DNA from: DSNY01 sp016861185
Lineage (GTDB): Bacteria > Pseudomonadota > Gammaproteobacteria > Burkholderiales > Burkholderiaceae_F
Length of the DNA: 12,132 bases
Direction: 5' to 3'
Assembly (NCBI GenBank): GCA_030263275.1
Contig: SZOR01000117.1
Location: 1 to 12,132, forward strand
The position numbers were made by a program, and so were the translations under genes. A model generated the notes under the pieces. That model did not search any database. It had not been told where the DNA came from and saw nothing but the letters and a program-made list of their open reading frames with translations. This document shows, piece after piece, positions 1-9,335 of the stretch (its first letter is position 1; every line of letters starts with the position of its first letter).

Positions 1-1245
<1,245 letters not shown>

Positions 1246-1254
1246 ACCGCTGCG

Positions 1255-1506
1255 CTAGCGGCAGTTCTGCGCGACGTTCGGCGGCTGCGTCGAGCTGGGT
1301 TGCGTCACGGTCGTGACGCACTGCATGCCGGGGCAGACGCAGTAGAACACGGCGGCCTCGGCGCGCCCCGGTCCGACCAGGGTGGTCGGCCGCGAGCAGG
1401 TGCAGCCTTCGGCGTTGACCTGAGCGACGACCTCGGACTTCGGCCAGAGCAGTGCGCCGGCGAGCACGAGCGCGGCGGCGATCGTTCCGATCCACAGAGT
1501 TTTCAT
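1255..1506 (-). CDS. Small exported six-cysteine protein, unknown function
   Basis: This 83-residue protein belongs to no family I recognise. It starts with MKT, then a hydrophobic stretch at about residues 5-21, which reads as a signal peptide or single membrane anchor. A possible signal peptidase site follows VVA at residues 26-28. There is no lipobox cysteine. The mature part has six cysteines at 35, 37, 56, 58, 63 and 82, including two CxC pairs (CTC and CVC), and ends in a Thr/Ser/Pro/Gln-rich tail. Such a pattern in a periplasmic protein would fit disulfides or metal binding, but this is inference. The start is supported by a strong Shine-Dalgarno sequence, GGGAGG at 1517-1512, five bases before the ATG. 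The gene lies 103 bases after the stop of the HerA-like ATPase gene on the same strand, so the two could be cotranscribed. It converges on lon with nine bases between stops. Confidence 0.72.
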   Translation of the reverse strand: MKTLWIGTIAAALVLAGALLWPKSEVVAQVNAEGCTCSRPTTLVGPGRAEAAVFYCVCPGMQCVTTVTQPSSTQPPNVAQNCR

Positions 1507-1533
1507 CGTGACCTCCCGGGGCGGCGGCGACGC

Positions 1534-1558
1534 GGCATCGCGCCGCGACCGCGATGCC
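1534..1558. repeat. Perfect 9-bp inverted repeat upstream of the cysteine-rich gene
   Basis: GGCATCGCG (1534-1542) and its exact reverse complement CGCGATGCC (1550-1558) are separated by seven bases. The element lies 16 bases upstream of the Shine-Dalgarno sequence of the small minus-strand gene and downstream of the HerA-like ATPase stop. It could be an operator, a 5' leader hairpin, or the stem of a weak terminator. No T-run follows on either strand. In sequence this rich in GC, one or two such repeats are expected by chance in 12 kb, so functional meaning is uncertain. Confidence 0.35.
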
Positions 1559-1609
1559 CAGCGTAAGCCCGACAGTCGAAGTCCTGCAATCCGGCCGGCG
1601 CGCGAAGCG

Positions 1610-3109
<1,500 letters not shown>

Positions 3110-3118
3110 TTTTTCCTC

Positions 3119-3225
3119 GGACCGCGGATCGCGGATGGCGCGAAAGCGTAGCGCATGGCGATCGTCCACGGATCACCGATCACGGATCACGGATCACGGA
3201 TCGCGGATCGCGGATCACGGATCAC
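3119..3225. repeat. Heptamer tandem repeats (GGATCAC/GGATCGC) between yjgR and yebC
   Basis: Two tracts share a 7-base period. The main one, 3170-3225, is eight units in a row: one GGATCAC, one CGATCAC, two GGATCAC, two GGATCGC and two GGATCAC. A shorter degenerate tract at 3119-3139 (GGACCGC, GGATCGC, GGATGGC) overlaps the leader of the minus-strand ATPase gene directly behind its Shine-Dalgarno sequence. Almost every unit holds a GATC. About 30 bases of non-repeat sequence separate the tracts. The main tract occupies the place where a -35 box for yebC would lie. The same heptamer family recurs between hemF and nadD in this window. It looks like a dispersed simple repeat; no protein-coding role is supported. 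Confidence 0.85.
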
Positions 3226-3231
3226 GATTGA

Positions 3232-3237
3232 TAGAAT
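3232..3237 (+). promoter_or_regulatory. Possible -10 box for yebC (TAGAAT)
   Basis: TAGAAT matches five of six positions of the sigma-70 -10 consensus. It sits in the only AT-rich patch of this intergenic region, 41 bases before the yebC ATG. No recognisable -35 lies 16-18 bases upstream, because that position is inside the heptamer array. The call rests on position and the -10 alone. Confidence 0.35.
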
Positions 3238-3278
3238 TCGCGCCCCTTCGCATCGCCCCGCGCAGCACAGGAACGAAC

Positions 3279-4001
3279 ATGGCCGGTCACTCGAAATGGG
3301 CCAACATCCAGCATCGCAAGAACCGCCAGGACGCCAAGCGCGGCTCGTTGTGGACCAAGATCATCCGTGAAGTGACGGTCGCCGCGCGCGACGGCGGCGC
3401 GGATCCGGCGATGAACCCGCGGCTGCGGCTCGCGCTGGAGAAGGCGCGGCTCGCCAACGTGCCGAAGGACAAGCTCACGAGTGCGATCCAGCGCGGCGCC
3501 GGCAAGCTCGAGGGCGTCAACTACGAGGAAGTCCGCTACGAGGGCTACGGCATCGGCGGCGCGGCCGTGATGATCGACTGCGTGACCGACAATCGCACGC
3601 GCACGGTCGCCGAGGTGCGGCACGCCTTGTCCAAGCACGGCGGCAACCTCGGCACCGACGGCTCGGTCGCGTTCAACTTCAAGCATTGCGGCCAGTTCCT
3701 GTTCGCGCCCGGCACGTCCGAAGACAAGGTGATGGAGGCCGCGCTCGAAGCCGGCGCCGAGGACGTCGCCACGAACGAAGACGGCTCGATCGAGGTGATC
3801 TGCGCGCCGGGCGACTTCGAGGCGGTGAAACAGGCGCTCGCGAAGGCGGGGCTGGCGCCCGAGGTCGCCGAGGTCACGATGAAGCCGCTCGCTGAGACCG
3901 TCCTGCGCGGCGAGGACGGCCAGAAGATGCAGCGCCTGCTCGACGCGCTCGACGATCTCGACGACGTGCAAGCCGTTTACACGACTGCGGCGATCGACTG
4001 A
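3279..4001 (+). CDS. yebC: YebC/TACO1 family protein
   Basis: This 240-residue protein matches the YebC family along its full length. It opens with the signature MAGHSKWANIQHRKNRQDAK, continues with the conserved block NPRLRLALEKARLANVPKDK and then an RGAG segment at about residues 70-74. It ends with the acidic DALDDLDDVQAVYTT region. YebC proteins were first described as DNA-binding transcriptional regulators. More recent work on bacterial YebC and mitochondrial TACO1 points to a role in translation, helping ribosomes through difficult (polyproline) stretches. The ATG at 3279 is supported by AGGA at 3269-3272, six bases upstream, and by homology beginning at MAGHSKW. The frame stays open upstream through the heptamer repeat, but that extension is not homologous to anything expected. 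purD follows after 133 bases containing a long inverted repeat. Confidence 0.97.
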   Translation: MAGHSKWANIQHRKNRQDAKRGSLWTKIIREVTVAARDGGADPAMNPRLRLALEKARLANVPKDKLTSAIQRGAGKLEGVNYEEVRYEGYGIGGAAVMIDCVTDNRTRTVAEVRHALSKHGGNLGTDGSVAFNFKHCGQFLFAPGTSEDKVMEAALEAGAEDVATNEDGSIEVICAPGDFEAVKQALAKAGLAPEVAEVTMKPLAETVLRGEDGQKMQRLLDALDDLDDVQAVYTTAAID

Positions 4002-4032
4002 AGCGGCTCCTAAAAGGCGAAACGGCTTATTC

Positions 4033-4113
<81 letters not shown>

Positions 4114-4134
4114 CAAGACAACTCCTTTCGTCAA

Positions 4135-5409
4135 ATGAAGATTCTCCTGATCGGAAACGGAGGCCGCGAGCATGCGCTGGCCTGGAAACTCGCGGCTTCG
4201 CCGCGCGTGCAGCGCGTCTACGTGGCGCCGGGCAACGGCGGCACCGCGCGCGACCGGCGGATGGTCAATGTGGCGGTGAGCGGCAACGAGGCCCTGGCCG
4301 ACTTCGCCGTGACCGAAGGCATCGCACTGACCGTCGTCGGCCCCGAAGCGCCGCTCGCCGCGGGCGTGGTCGACGCGTTCCGCGCACGCGGCTTGCGCAT
4401 CTTCGGTCCGACCAAAGCGGCGGCGCAGCTCGAAAGCTCGAAGGACTTCGCCAAGGCGTTCATGAAGCGCCACGGCATTCCGACGGCGGAGTATCAGACC
4501 TTCACCGACGCGGCGGCCGCGCGCGCCTACGTCGAGGCGCGCGGCGCGCCGATCGTGATCAAGGCCGACGGGCTCGCGGCCGGCAAGGGTGTCGTCGTCG
4601 CTTCGAGCGTCGCCGAGGCGCACGCGGCGATCGACTCGATGCTCGTCGACAACCGCATGGGTTCGGCCGGCGCGCGGGTCGTGATCGAGGACTTCCTCGA
4701 AGGCGAAGAAGCGAGCTTCATCGTGATGAGCGACGGCCGCAACGCGCTCGCGCTTGCGACCAGCCAGGACCACAAGCGGCTGCGCGACGGCGACGAGGGT
4801 CCCAACACCGGCGGCATGGGCGCGTATTCGCCGGCGCCGGTCGTCACGCCCGAGCTGCACGCGCGCGTGCTGCGCGAGATCATCCAGCCGACGATCGACG
4901 GCATGGCGGCCGACGGCATCGTCTACACGGGGTTCCTGTACGCGGGGCTGATGATCGGCCGCGACGGCAGGCCGCGCACGCTCGAGTTCAACTGCCGCAT
5001 GGGCGACCCCGAGACGCAGCCGATCCTGATGCGGATGAAGTCCGATCTGGTGGGCCTGATCGAACACGCGCTCGCCGGCACCCTCGACCGCGCGGAGGTC
5101 GAATGGGACCGGCGCACCGCGCTCGGCGTAGTGCTCGCCGCCGCGGGCTATCCGGACGAACCGCGCAAGGGCGACGCGATCGAGCGCCTGCCCGCCGACA
5201 CGGAAGACTGCGTCGTTTTCCATGCCGGCACGCAACTGCGCGACGGCAAGCTCGTCACCAGCGGCGGCCGCGTGCTCTGTGTGACGGCGCTCGGCGACTC
5301 GGTCCATCTCGCGCAGAAGCGCGCGTACGAGGCGGTCGCGCAGGTTCATTTCGACGGCATGCAGTACCGGCGCGACATCGGCCATCGCGCGCTGAAGAGC
5401 CGCGGCTGA
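4135..5409 (+). CDS. purD: Phosphoribosylamine-glycine ligase (GAR synthetase)
   Basis: PurD catalyses the second step of de novo purine synthesis, joining 5-phosphoribosylamine to glycine with ATP to give glycinamide ribonucleotide. The 424 residues match the usual length. Motifs in order are the N-terminal GNGGREHALAWKL (8-20), APGNGGT (31-37), SSKDFAKAFM (101-110), the ATP-grasp loop VIKADGLAAGKGVVVA (141-156), GPNTGGMGAYSPAP (222-235) and the metal-binding EFNCRMGDPETQ (284-295). The ATG at 4135 is chosen because homologues begin MKxLxIGxGGREH. A GTG nine codons earlier lies inside the repeat arm and would add sequence translated from it. No clear Shine-Dalgarno sequence precedes the ATG, apparently because the inverted repeat ends only 22 bases upstream. 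It probably starts a transcription unit continuing into the methyltransferase gene 26 bases downstream. Confidence 0.97.
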   Translation: MKILLIGNGGREHALAWKLAASPRVQRVYVAPGNGGTARDRRMVNVAVSGNEALADFAVTEGIALTVVGPEAPLAAGVVDAFRARGLRIFGPTKAAAQLESSKDFAKAFMKRHGIPTAEYQTFTDAAAARAYVEARGAPIVIKADGLAAGKGVVVASSVAEAHAAIDSMLVDNRMGSAGARVVIEDFLEGEEASFIVMSDGRNALALATSQDHKRLRDGDEGPNTGGMGAYSPAPVVTPELHARVLREIIQPTIDGMAADGIVYTGFLYAGLMIGRDGRPRTLEFNCRMGDPETQPILMRMKSDLVGLIEHALAGTLDRAEVEWDRRTALGVVLAAAGYPDEPRKGDAIERLPADTEDCVVFHAGTQLRDGKLVTSGGRVLCVTALGDSVHLAQKRAYEAVAQVHFDGMQYRRDIGHRALKSRG

Positions 5410-5435
5410 ACTTCCCCGCGGCGCAGGCTGACGAC

Positions 5436-6104
5436 GTGCGTCGCAACGGCAGGCCGGACTCGAAGCTTGCGCTGCAGCGCTATCGGCGCCTGGCGGCCGG
5501 CTACGACGCGACCGCGCGACGCGAGATGCCGCGCCGGCTGCGTTGCATCGACAAGCTCGCACTGCGACCGGGCGACGTCGTGCTCGACGTCGGATGCGGC
5601 ACCGGGTTGTCGTTCGCTCCGCTGCGCGAACGCGTGGGCAGCGGCGGGCGCGTGGTCGGCGTCGAACTTTCGCCCGAGATGGCGCGCATCGCGCAGGAAC
5701 GCGTGCGGCAGGCGCGGTGGGAGAACGTCGACGTCGTCGTCGCCGACCTGTCACGCGTACCGCTCGCGCCGCCGCTGCTCGACTGCCCGCCCTTCGACGC
5801 GCTGCTTTTCCATTACACGCACGATCTGCTGCAGTCCGAATCGGCGCTCGCCAACGTGTTCGCGCGCGCGAAGCCCGGTGCGCGCGTCGCGGTGGCGGGA
5901 TTGAAGAAGACGCACCCGCTGCTGTTCGCGCTGAACTGGTCGGTGCTGTGGCGCGGCTGGCGCTACCGCACGACCGAAGCGGGGCTGCGCGAGCCGTGGC
6001 GTTATCTCAAACGCTGGGTGCCCGACTTCCGCTGGGAGCCCCACCTGCTCGATACCGCGTATATCGGCTGGGGCACGGTACGGCCGCCCGATCGAGCACA
6101 ATAG
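5436..6104 (+). CDS. Class I SAM-dependent methyltransferase, substrate unknown
   Basis: This 222-residue protein has a Rossmann-fold methyltransferase core. Motif I is VVLDVGCGTG at residues 48-57, the acidic end of strand two is GVELSPEM (75-82), and VVADLSRVPL (101-110) is the adenine-side motif. FDALLFHYTHDLLQS (120-134) corresponds to motif IV. The leading RYRRLAAGYDATARRE (15-30) resembles the entry helix of UbiE/COQ5-like enzymes, and the C-terminal half is Trp/Arg-rich. The substrate cannot be told; the fold is shared by quinone, lipid and small-molecule methyltransferases. The start is taken as GTG at 5436, 26 bases after the purD stop. A CTG overlapping that stop is an alternative; no good ribosome site decides. 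The S9 peptidase gene follows after 29 bases. Its place between purD and hemF is unusual for this neighbourhood. Confidence 0.88.
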   Translation: MRRNGRPDSKLALQRYRRLAAGYDATARREMPRRLRCIDKLALRPGDVVLDVGCGTGLSFAPLRERVGSGGRVVGVELSPEMARIAQERVRQARWENVDVVVADLSRVPLAPPLLDCPPFDALLFHYTHDLLQSESALANVFARAKPGARVAVAGLKKTHPLLFALNWSVLWRGWRYRTTEAGLREPWRYLKRWVPDFRWEPHLLDTAYIGWGTVRPPDRAQ

Positions 6105-6133
6105 CCGCCTTCCATTCGAACAAGAGCACAAGG

Positions 6134-8131
6134 ATGACGAACACACCTCCCTACACCGTCGAGCAGCACATCGCGCTGAAGCGCGTCACCTCGATCGCCG
6201 CCTCGCCCGACGGCACCTGGCTCGCCGTCGCTGTGCAGCGGCTCGACCGCGACGGCGCCAAGTACGTATCGGACCTGTGGAAGGTGCCGACCGACGGCGC
6301 GCCGGCGACGCAGCTGACGCGCGGCGACAGCAAGGACGCGGCGCCCTGCTTTCGCCGCGACGGCGCGCTCGGGTTCCTTTCGAACCGCACGCCGAACGAA
6401 TTGAAAGCCGACGAGGACGCCGAAAAGCGGATGCAGGTCTGGCTGCTGCCGAAAGACGGCGGAGAGCCGCAGCAGCTGACCGAGGAGCCGCTCGGCGTCG
6501 AAGGCTTCAAGTTCGCACGCGAGGCCGACCGGCTCGTGCTGTTCGCGCCCGTGATCCCTGGCGTGGAGCACGACAAGCAGCGCGAAACCGCTGCCCAACG
6601 CGCAAAGAAGGGGCCGAGCGCGCGCCGCTTCACGCAGCAGCCGGTGCGCCACTGGGATCACTGGCTGCACGAAAACCCCGATCTCGCCTACACGCACGTG
6701 ATCGCGTATGCCGATGACGGCACGAACCGCGTCGACCTGACGCCCGAAGCACGGCGCGAATTCGCGATCGAGCCGGCGCTCGACGTCTCGGCCGACGGAC
6801 GCTTCATCGCGGTGACGCGGCAGACGCCGGGCAAGGATCGCGAACTGGATTCGACCATCGTGCTGATCGACGTCGAGACGAAGCAGCAGCGCGTCTTCGG
6901 CCAGGCCGACAACGTCAACTTCGAGTCGCCGCTCTTTTCTCCGGACGGCCGCACGATCGCGGCGGTACGCAGCGTGCGCAGCCCGAAGGTTGTCGTGCGA
7001 CCGCTCGCGACGCTGATCGACGTGGCGAGCGGCGGCCTCAAGTCGCTCGCAGCCGACTGGGACCGCTGGCCGGGGCTTTGCGACTGGAGCGCCGACGGCA
7101 AGCGGCTCATCGTCAACGCCGACGACGACGGGCTCGTGCCGCTGTTTTCGATCGACGCGGCAAACGGCAAGGTGCAGCGGCTGGTCGCGCCGAACGCGGG
7201 CGGCGCTCACGCGAGCGCGGTGGTGCTCGCCGACGGCCGCATCGCCTGCATCCGCTCGACGCTGCTCGATGCGCCCGAGTGCTACGTGCTCGCCGAGACG
7301 CCCGATGCGACGCCGAAACCGCTCGCGCGGCTGTCGGGCTTTGCGCCGGCCCACGAGTGGGCCGAGGTCGAGAGCTTCAAGGTCCCTTCGACCGACGGCG
7401 TGCCGATACACAGCTTCGTCGTCAAGCCGAAGGGCGCGCGGAAGTGCCCGACGCTGCTGTGGATCCACGGCGGCCCGATCGGCATGGACGTCGACGGCTG
7501 GCACTGGCGCTGGAATCCGCTGCTGGCGGTGGCAGCGGGCTATGCGGTCGCGCTGCCGAATCCGCGCGGCTCGACCGGATTCGGCCAGGACTTCATCCAG
7601 GGCATCTGGGGCAACGTCTGGGGCGACCAGTGCTTCAAGGACCTGATGGCCGTGACCGATGCGCTGGAGAAGCGCGCTGACGTCGATCCGAAGCGGATCA
7701 TGGCGATGGGGGGCAGCTTCGGCGGCTACATGACGAACTGGATAGGGACGCAGACGCAACGCTTCAAGTGCCTGATCACGCACGCGAGCATCGCGACGAT
7801 GGCGCAGTTCACCGGCACGACCGACCATCCGGCGTGGTGGTATCTGGAAATGGGCGGCGAGGATCCGTACGCCGACCCGGCGAAGTTCGACCGCTACGCG
7901 CCGATCCGCTACATCAAGCAGTGGAAGACACCGGTGCTGATCATCCACGGGGAGCTCGACTACCGCTGCCCGATCAACGAAGGATTGAACCTCTTCGAAG
8001 CGCTGCAGTACCACGGCGTGCCGAGCGAACTGCTGGTGTTCCCCGACGAGAACCACTGGATCCTGAAGCCGAAGAACATCGTCGCGTGGTACGAGAACGT
8101 GCTCGGGTTCATCAAGCGGTACCTGCAATGA
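6134..8131 (+). CDS. S9 family serine peptidase (prolyl oligopeptidase/acylaminoacyl-peptidase type)
   Basis: This 665-residue protein has the two-part S9 architecture. The N-terminal beta-propeller (about 1-405) has repeated SPDG/SADG blades, for example IAASPDGTWLAVAV, LFSPDGRTIAAVRS and WSADGKRLIV. The C-terminal alpha/beta hydrolase begins near residue 414. The oxyanion motif is HGGP at 445-448. The catalytic triad is visible: Ser528 in GGSFGGYM, Asp609 in GELDYRCP and His641 in DENHWI. Members cleave short peptides or remove N-acylated residues. No signal peptide is seen, so it is probably cytoplasmic. The start at 6134 begins MTNTPPYTVEQHIALKRV, as expected; AAGG abuts the ATG and AAGAG lies a little upstream. 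A CACAAT at 6097-6102 could be a weak -10 box. The stop overlaps the hemF ATG in an ATGA arrangement, implying translational coupling. Confidence 0.95.
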   Translation: MTNTPPYTVEQHIALKRVTSIAASPDGTWLAVAVQRLDRDGAKYVSDLWKVPTDGAPATQLTRGDSKDAAPCFRRDGALGFLSNRTPNELKADEDAEKRMQVWLLPKDGGEPQQLTEEPLGVEGFKFAREADRLVLFAPVIPGVEHDKQRETAAQRAKKGPSARRFTQQPVRHWDHWLHENPDLAYTHVIAYADDGTNRVDLTPEARREFAIEPALDVSADGRFIAVTRQTPGKDRELDSTIVLIDVETKQQRVFGQADNVNFESPLFSPDGRTIAAVRSVRSPKVVVRPLATLIDVASGGLKSLAADWDRWPGLCDWSADGKRLIVNADDDGLVPLFSIDAANGKVQRLVAPNAGGAHASAVVLADGRIACIRSTLLDAPECYVLAETPDATPKPLARLSGFAPAHEWAEVESFKVPSTDGVPIHSFVVKPKGARKCPTLLWIHGGPIGMDVDGWHWRWNPLLAVAAGYAVALPNPRGSTGFGQDFIQGIWGNVWGDQCFKDLMAVTDALEKRADVDPKRIMAMGGSFGGYMTNWIGTQTQRFKCLITHASIATMAQFTGTTDHPAWWYLEMGGEDPYADPAKFDRYAPIRYIKQWKTPVLIIHGELDYRCPINEGLNLFEALQYHGVPSELLVFPDENHWILKPKNIVAWYENVLGFIKRYLQ

Positions 8132-9129
8132 GCGACTTCGTCGACACGCAGTCCGTCCGCGAGTACCTGCTCGGGCTGCAGGAGCGGATCGTTTTGCGCT
8201 TCGAGCAGCTCGACGGCACGCCGTTCCTGCGCGACGCGTGGGAGAAGCCGGAAGGCAGTCCACTCGGCGGCGGCGGGCTGACGCGCATCGTCGAGGAAGG
8301 CAATCTGCTCGAGCGCGGCGGCGTGGGCTTTTCGCACGTCACCGGCGCCAGGCTGCCGCCGTCGGCGAGCGCCCAGCGGCCCGAGCTGGCCGGTCGCGGC
8401 TTCGAGGCGATGGGGGTGTCGCTCGTCTTCCACCCGCGCAATCCGTACGTGCCGACCGTGCACATGAATGTGCGTTTCTTTGTCGCACGAGCGCCGAACA
8501 CCACCCCCTCTCCCCTGGAAGAGGGGGCGGGCGGTGAGGGAAAGCCCGATAAGGTGGCGAGCCACCAGGCGTCCGCGCAAGGCGCGGATGCCTGGTGGTT
8601 CGGTGGCGGCATGGATCTCACGCCGTACTACCCGTACGAGGAAGATGCCAGGCACTTCCACGCGACCTGCAAGGCCGCGCTCGAGGCGTTCGGCGCCGAC
8701 AAGTACGCGCGTTTCAAGAAGTGGTGCGACGACTACTTCTTCCTGAAGCATCGCAACGAGCCGCGCGGCATCGGCGGCATCTTCTTCGACGACTTCAACG
8801 AGCTGGGCTTCGAACGCAGCTTCGCGCTGCTGCGCGCGGTGGGCAACGCCTTCCTCGACGCCTACGTGCCGATCGTCGAACGGCGCTGGAGCCACCCCTA
8901 CGGCGAACGCGAGCGCGACTTCCAGGCGTACCGGCGCGGCCGCTACGTCGAGTTCAACCTCGTCTACGACCGCGGCACCCTGTTCGGCCTGCAGTCCGGC
9001 GGCCGCACCGAGTCGATCCTGATGTCCTTGCCGCCGATCGTGAAGTGGCGCTACGACTGGAGGCCCGAACCCGGGTCGCCGGAGGCAAAGCTGTACACCG
9101 AGTTTCTGAGAGCGAGGGAGTGGGCGTGA
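8128..9129 (+). CDS. hemF: Oxygen-dependent coproporphyrinogen III oxidase, with an internal insertion
   Basis: HemF oxidatively decarboxylates coproporphyrinogen III to protoporphyrinogen IX in heme synthesis, using O2. The family signatures are intact: GVGFSHVTG (65-73), PTVHMNVRFF (109-118), WWFGGGMDLTPYYPYEED (156-173), KKWCDDYFFLKHRNE (197-211), IGGIFFDD (215-222), YRRGRYVEFNLVYDRGT (268-284) and GGRTESILMS (291-300). At 333 residues it is longer than the usual 300 or so. The excess lies at residues 124-151, between PTVHMNVRFFVARAP and GADAWW. E. coli HemF has only EKPGADPV between FFIA and WW, so about 28 residues are extra here. They are low-complexity (SPLEEGAGGEGKPDK) and match a nucleotide repeat rather than protein sequence. 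The insertion keeps the frame and falls in a variable loop, so the enzyme may still work. The ATG overlaps the peptidase stop. Confidence 0.96.
   Translation: MSDFVDTQSVREYLLGLQERIVLRFEQLDGTPFLRDAWEKPEGSPLGGGGLTRIVEEGNLLERGGVGFSHVTGARLPPSASAQRPELAGRGFEAMGVSLVFHPRNPYVPTVHMNVRFFVARAPNTTPSPLEEGAGGEGKPDKVASHQASAQGADAWWFGGGMDLTPYYPYEEDARHFHATCKAALEAFGADKYARFKKWCDDYFFLKHRNEPRGIGGIFFDDFNELGFERSFALLRAVGNAFLDAYVPIVERRWSHPYGERERDFQAYRRGRYVEFNLVYDRGTLFGLQSGGRTESILMSLPPIVKWRYDWRPEPGSPEAKLYTEFLRAREWA
8497..8580. repeat. 84-base in-frame repeat insertion inside hemF
   Basis: By comparison with other HemF proteins, these 84 bases (28 codons) are extra. The first part has an 8-bp stem, CCCCCTCT (8504-8511) against AGAGGGGG (8520-8527), followed by GCGGGCGGTGAGGG. 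This CCCTCTCCCC...GAGGGGG...GTGAGGG layout is typical of intergenic palindromic repeats in proteobacteria. The second part holds GGTGG (8553-8557) paired with CCACC (8562-8566) and then the left arm of a larger hairpin. The boundaries are inferred from protein alignment from memory, so they may be off by a few bases. Confidence 0.78.
8562..8598. repeat. 17-bp hairpin joining the hemF insertion to native hemF sequence
   Basis: The left arm 8562-8578 (CCACCAGGCGTCCGCGC) pairs with the right arm 8582-8598 (GCGCGGATGCCTGGTGG), with 16 Watson-Crick pairs, one G·U and a three-base loop. The right arm encodes the family-conserved end of GADAWW and is therefore native. The left arm lies within the extra sequence and looks like an inverted copy of it. 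The left arm can alternatively pair upstream with GGTGG at 8553-8557. Confidence 0.9.
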
Positions 9130-9141
9130 GGTTCGAGTTTC

Positions 9142-9187
9142 GGATCGCGGATCGCGTTCGGATCGCGGATCGCGGATTGCGGATTTT
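9142..9187. repeat. Heptamer repeat tract (GGATCGC) after hemF
   Basis: Starting 12 bases after the hemF stop are two GGATCGC units, a four-base interruption (GTTC), two more GGATCGC, one GGATTGC and a degenerate GGATTTT. It is the same 7-base family as the array before yebC. The following 9188-9303 shows no supported gene, RNA or terminator. Open frames there in either direction are short or continue the repeat. Confidence 0.85.
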
Positions 9188-9303
9188 GCGCGGGCCCATG
9201 GATGCCTGGCCGAGAAGAGCTCGCAGATCTGCGTTGGCGCGATCGGGTCGCTCATCACGCGAACGGCCCGCGTACCGAGACGCCCCCAATCTGCCATTCG
9301 AAC

Positions 9304-9335
9304 AGCGCAATCCGAGCAGCGCAATCCGCAATCCG
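9304..9335. repeat. Inverted heptamer tract (GCAATCC) just before nadD
   Basis: Three GCAATCC units (9307-9313, 9321-9327, 9328-9334) are the reverse complement of the GGATTGC variant at the other end of the hemF-nadD gap. AATCCGCAATCCG at 9323-9335 is an exact 13-base inverted match to CGGATTGCGGATT at 9173-9185. An 11-base direct repeat (AGCGCAATCCG) also occurs at 9304 and 9318. The tract ends five bases before the nadD ATG and so fills the ribosome-binding region. Confidence 0.85.

Noticed and set aside
1247..1261. CCGCT/AGCGG hairpin between the convergent stops of lon and the small gene, considered as a bidirectional terminator
   Set aside because: The stem is only five base pairs and has no T-run on either side; too weak to call.
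3170..3225. Tandem repeats considered as a CRISPR array or origin iterons
   Set aside because: The units are 7 bases with no spacers, and there are no cas, rep or dnaA genes or DnaA boxes nearby.
6097..6102. CACAAT as a -10 promoter box for the S9 peptidase gene
   Set aside because: No -35 is found at 16-18 bases and the gene lies only 29 bases after the methyltransferase stop, so read-through transcription is more likely.
6002..8263. A 753-codon open frame antisense to the S9 peptidase gene
   Set aside because: It is the mirror of a high-GC coding frame. The translation is Arg/Ala/His-rich without domains, and the sense strand has a complete catalytic triad.
9222..9303. 12-base palindrome CGCAGATCTGCG and a TTCGAAT motif resembling a tRNA T-loop on the minus strand
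   Set aside because: A 12-base palindrome is expected a few times by chance in 12 kb. Around TTCGAAT no 5-bp T-stem, acceptor stem or anticodon arm can be formed.
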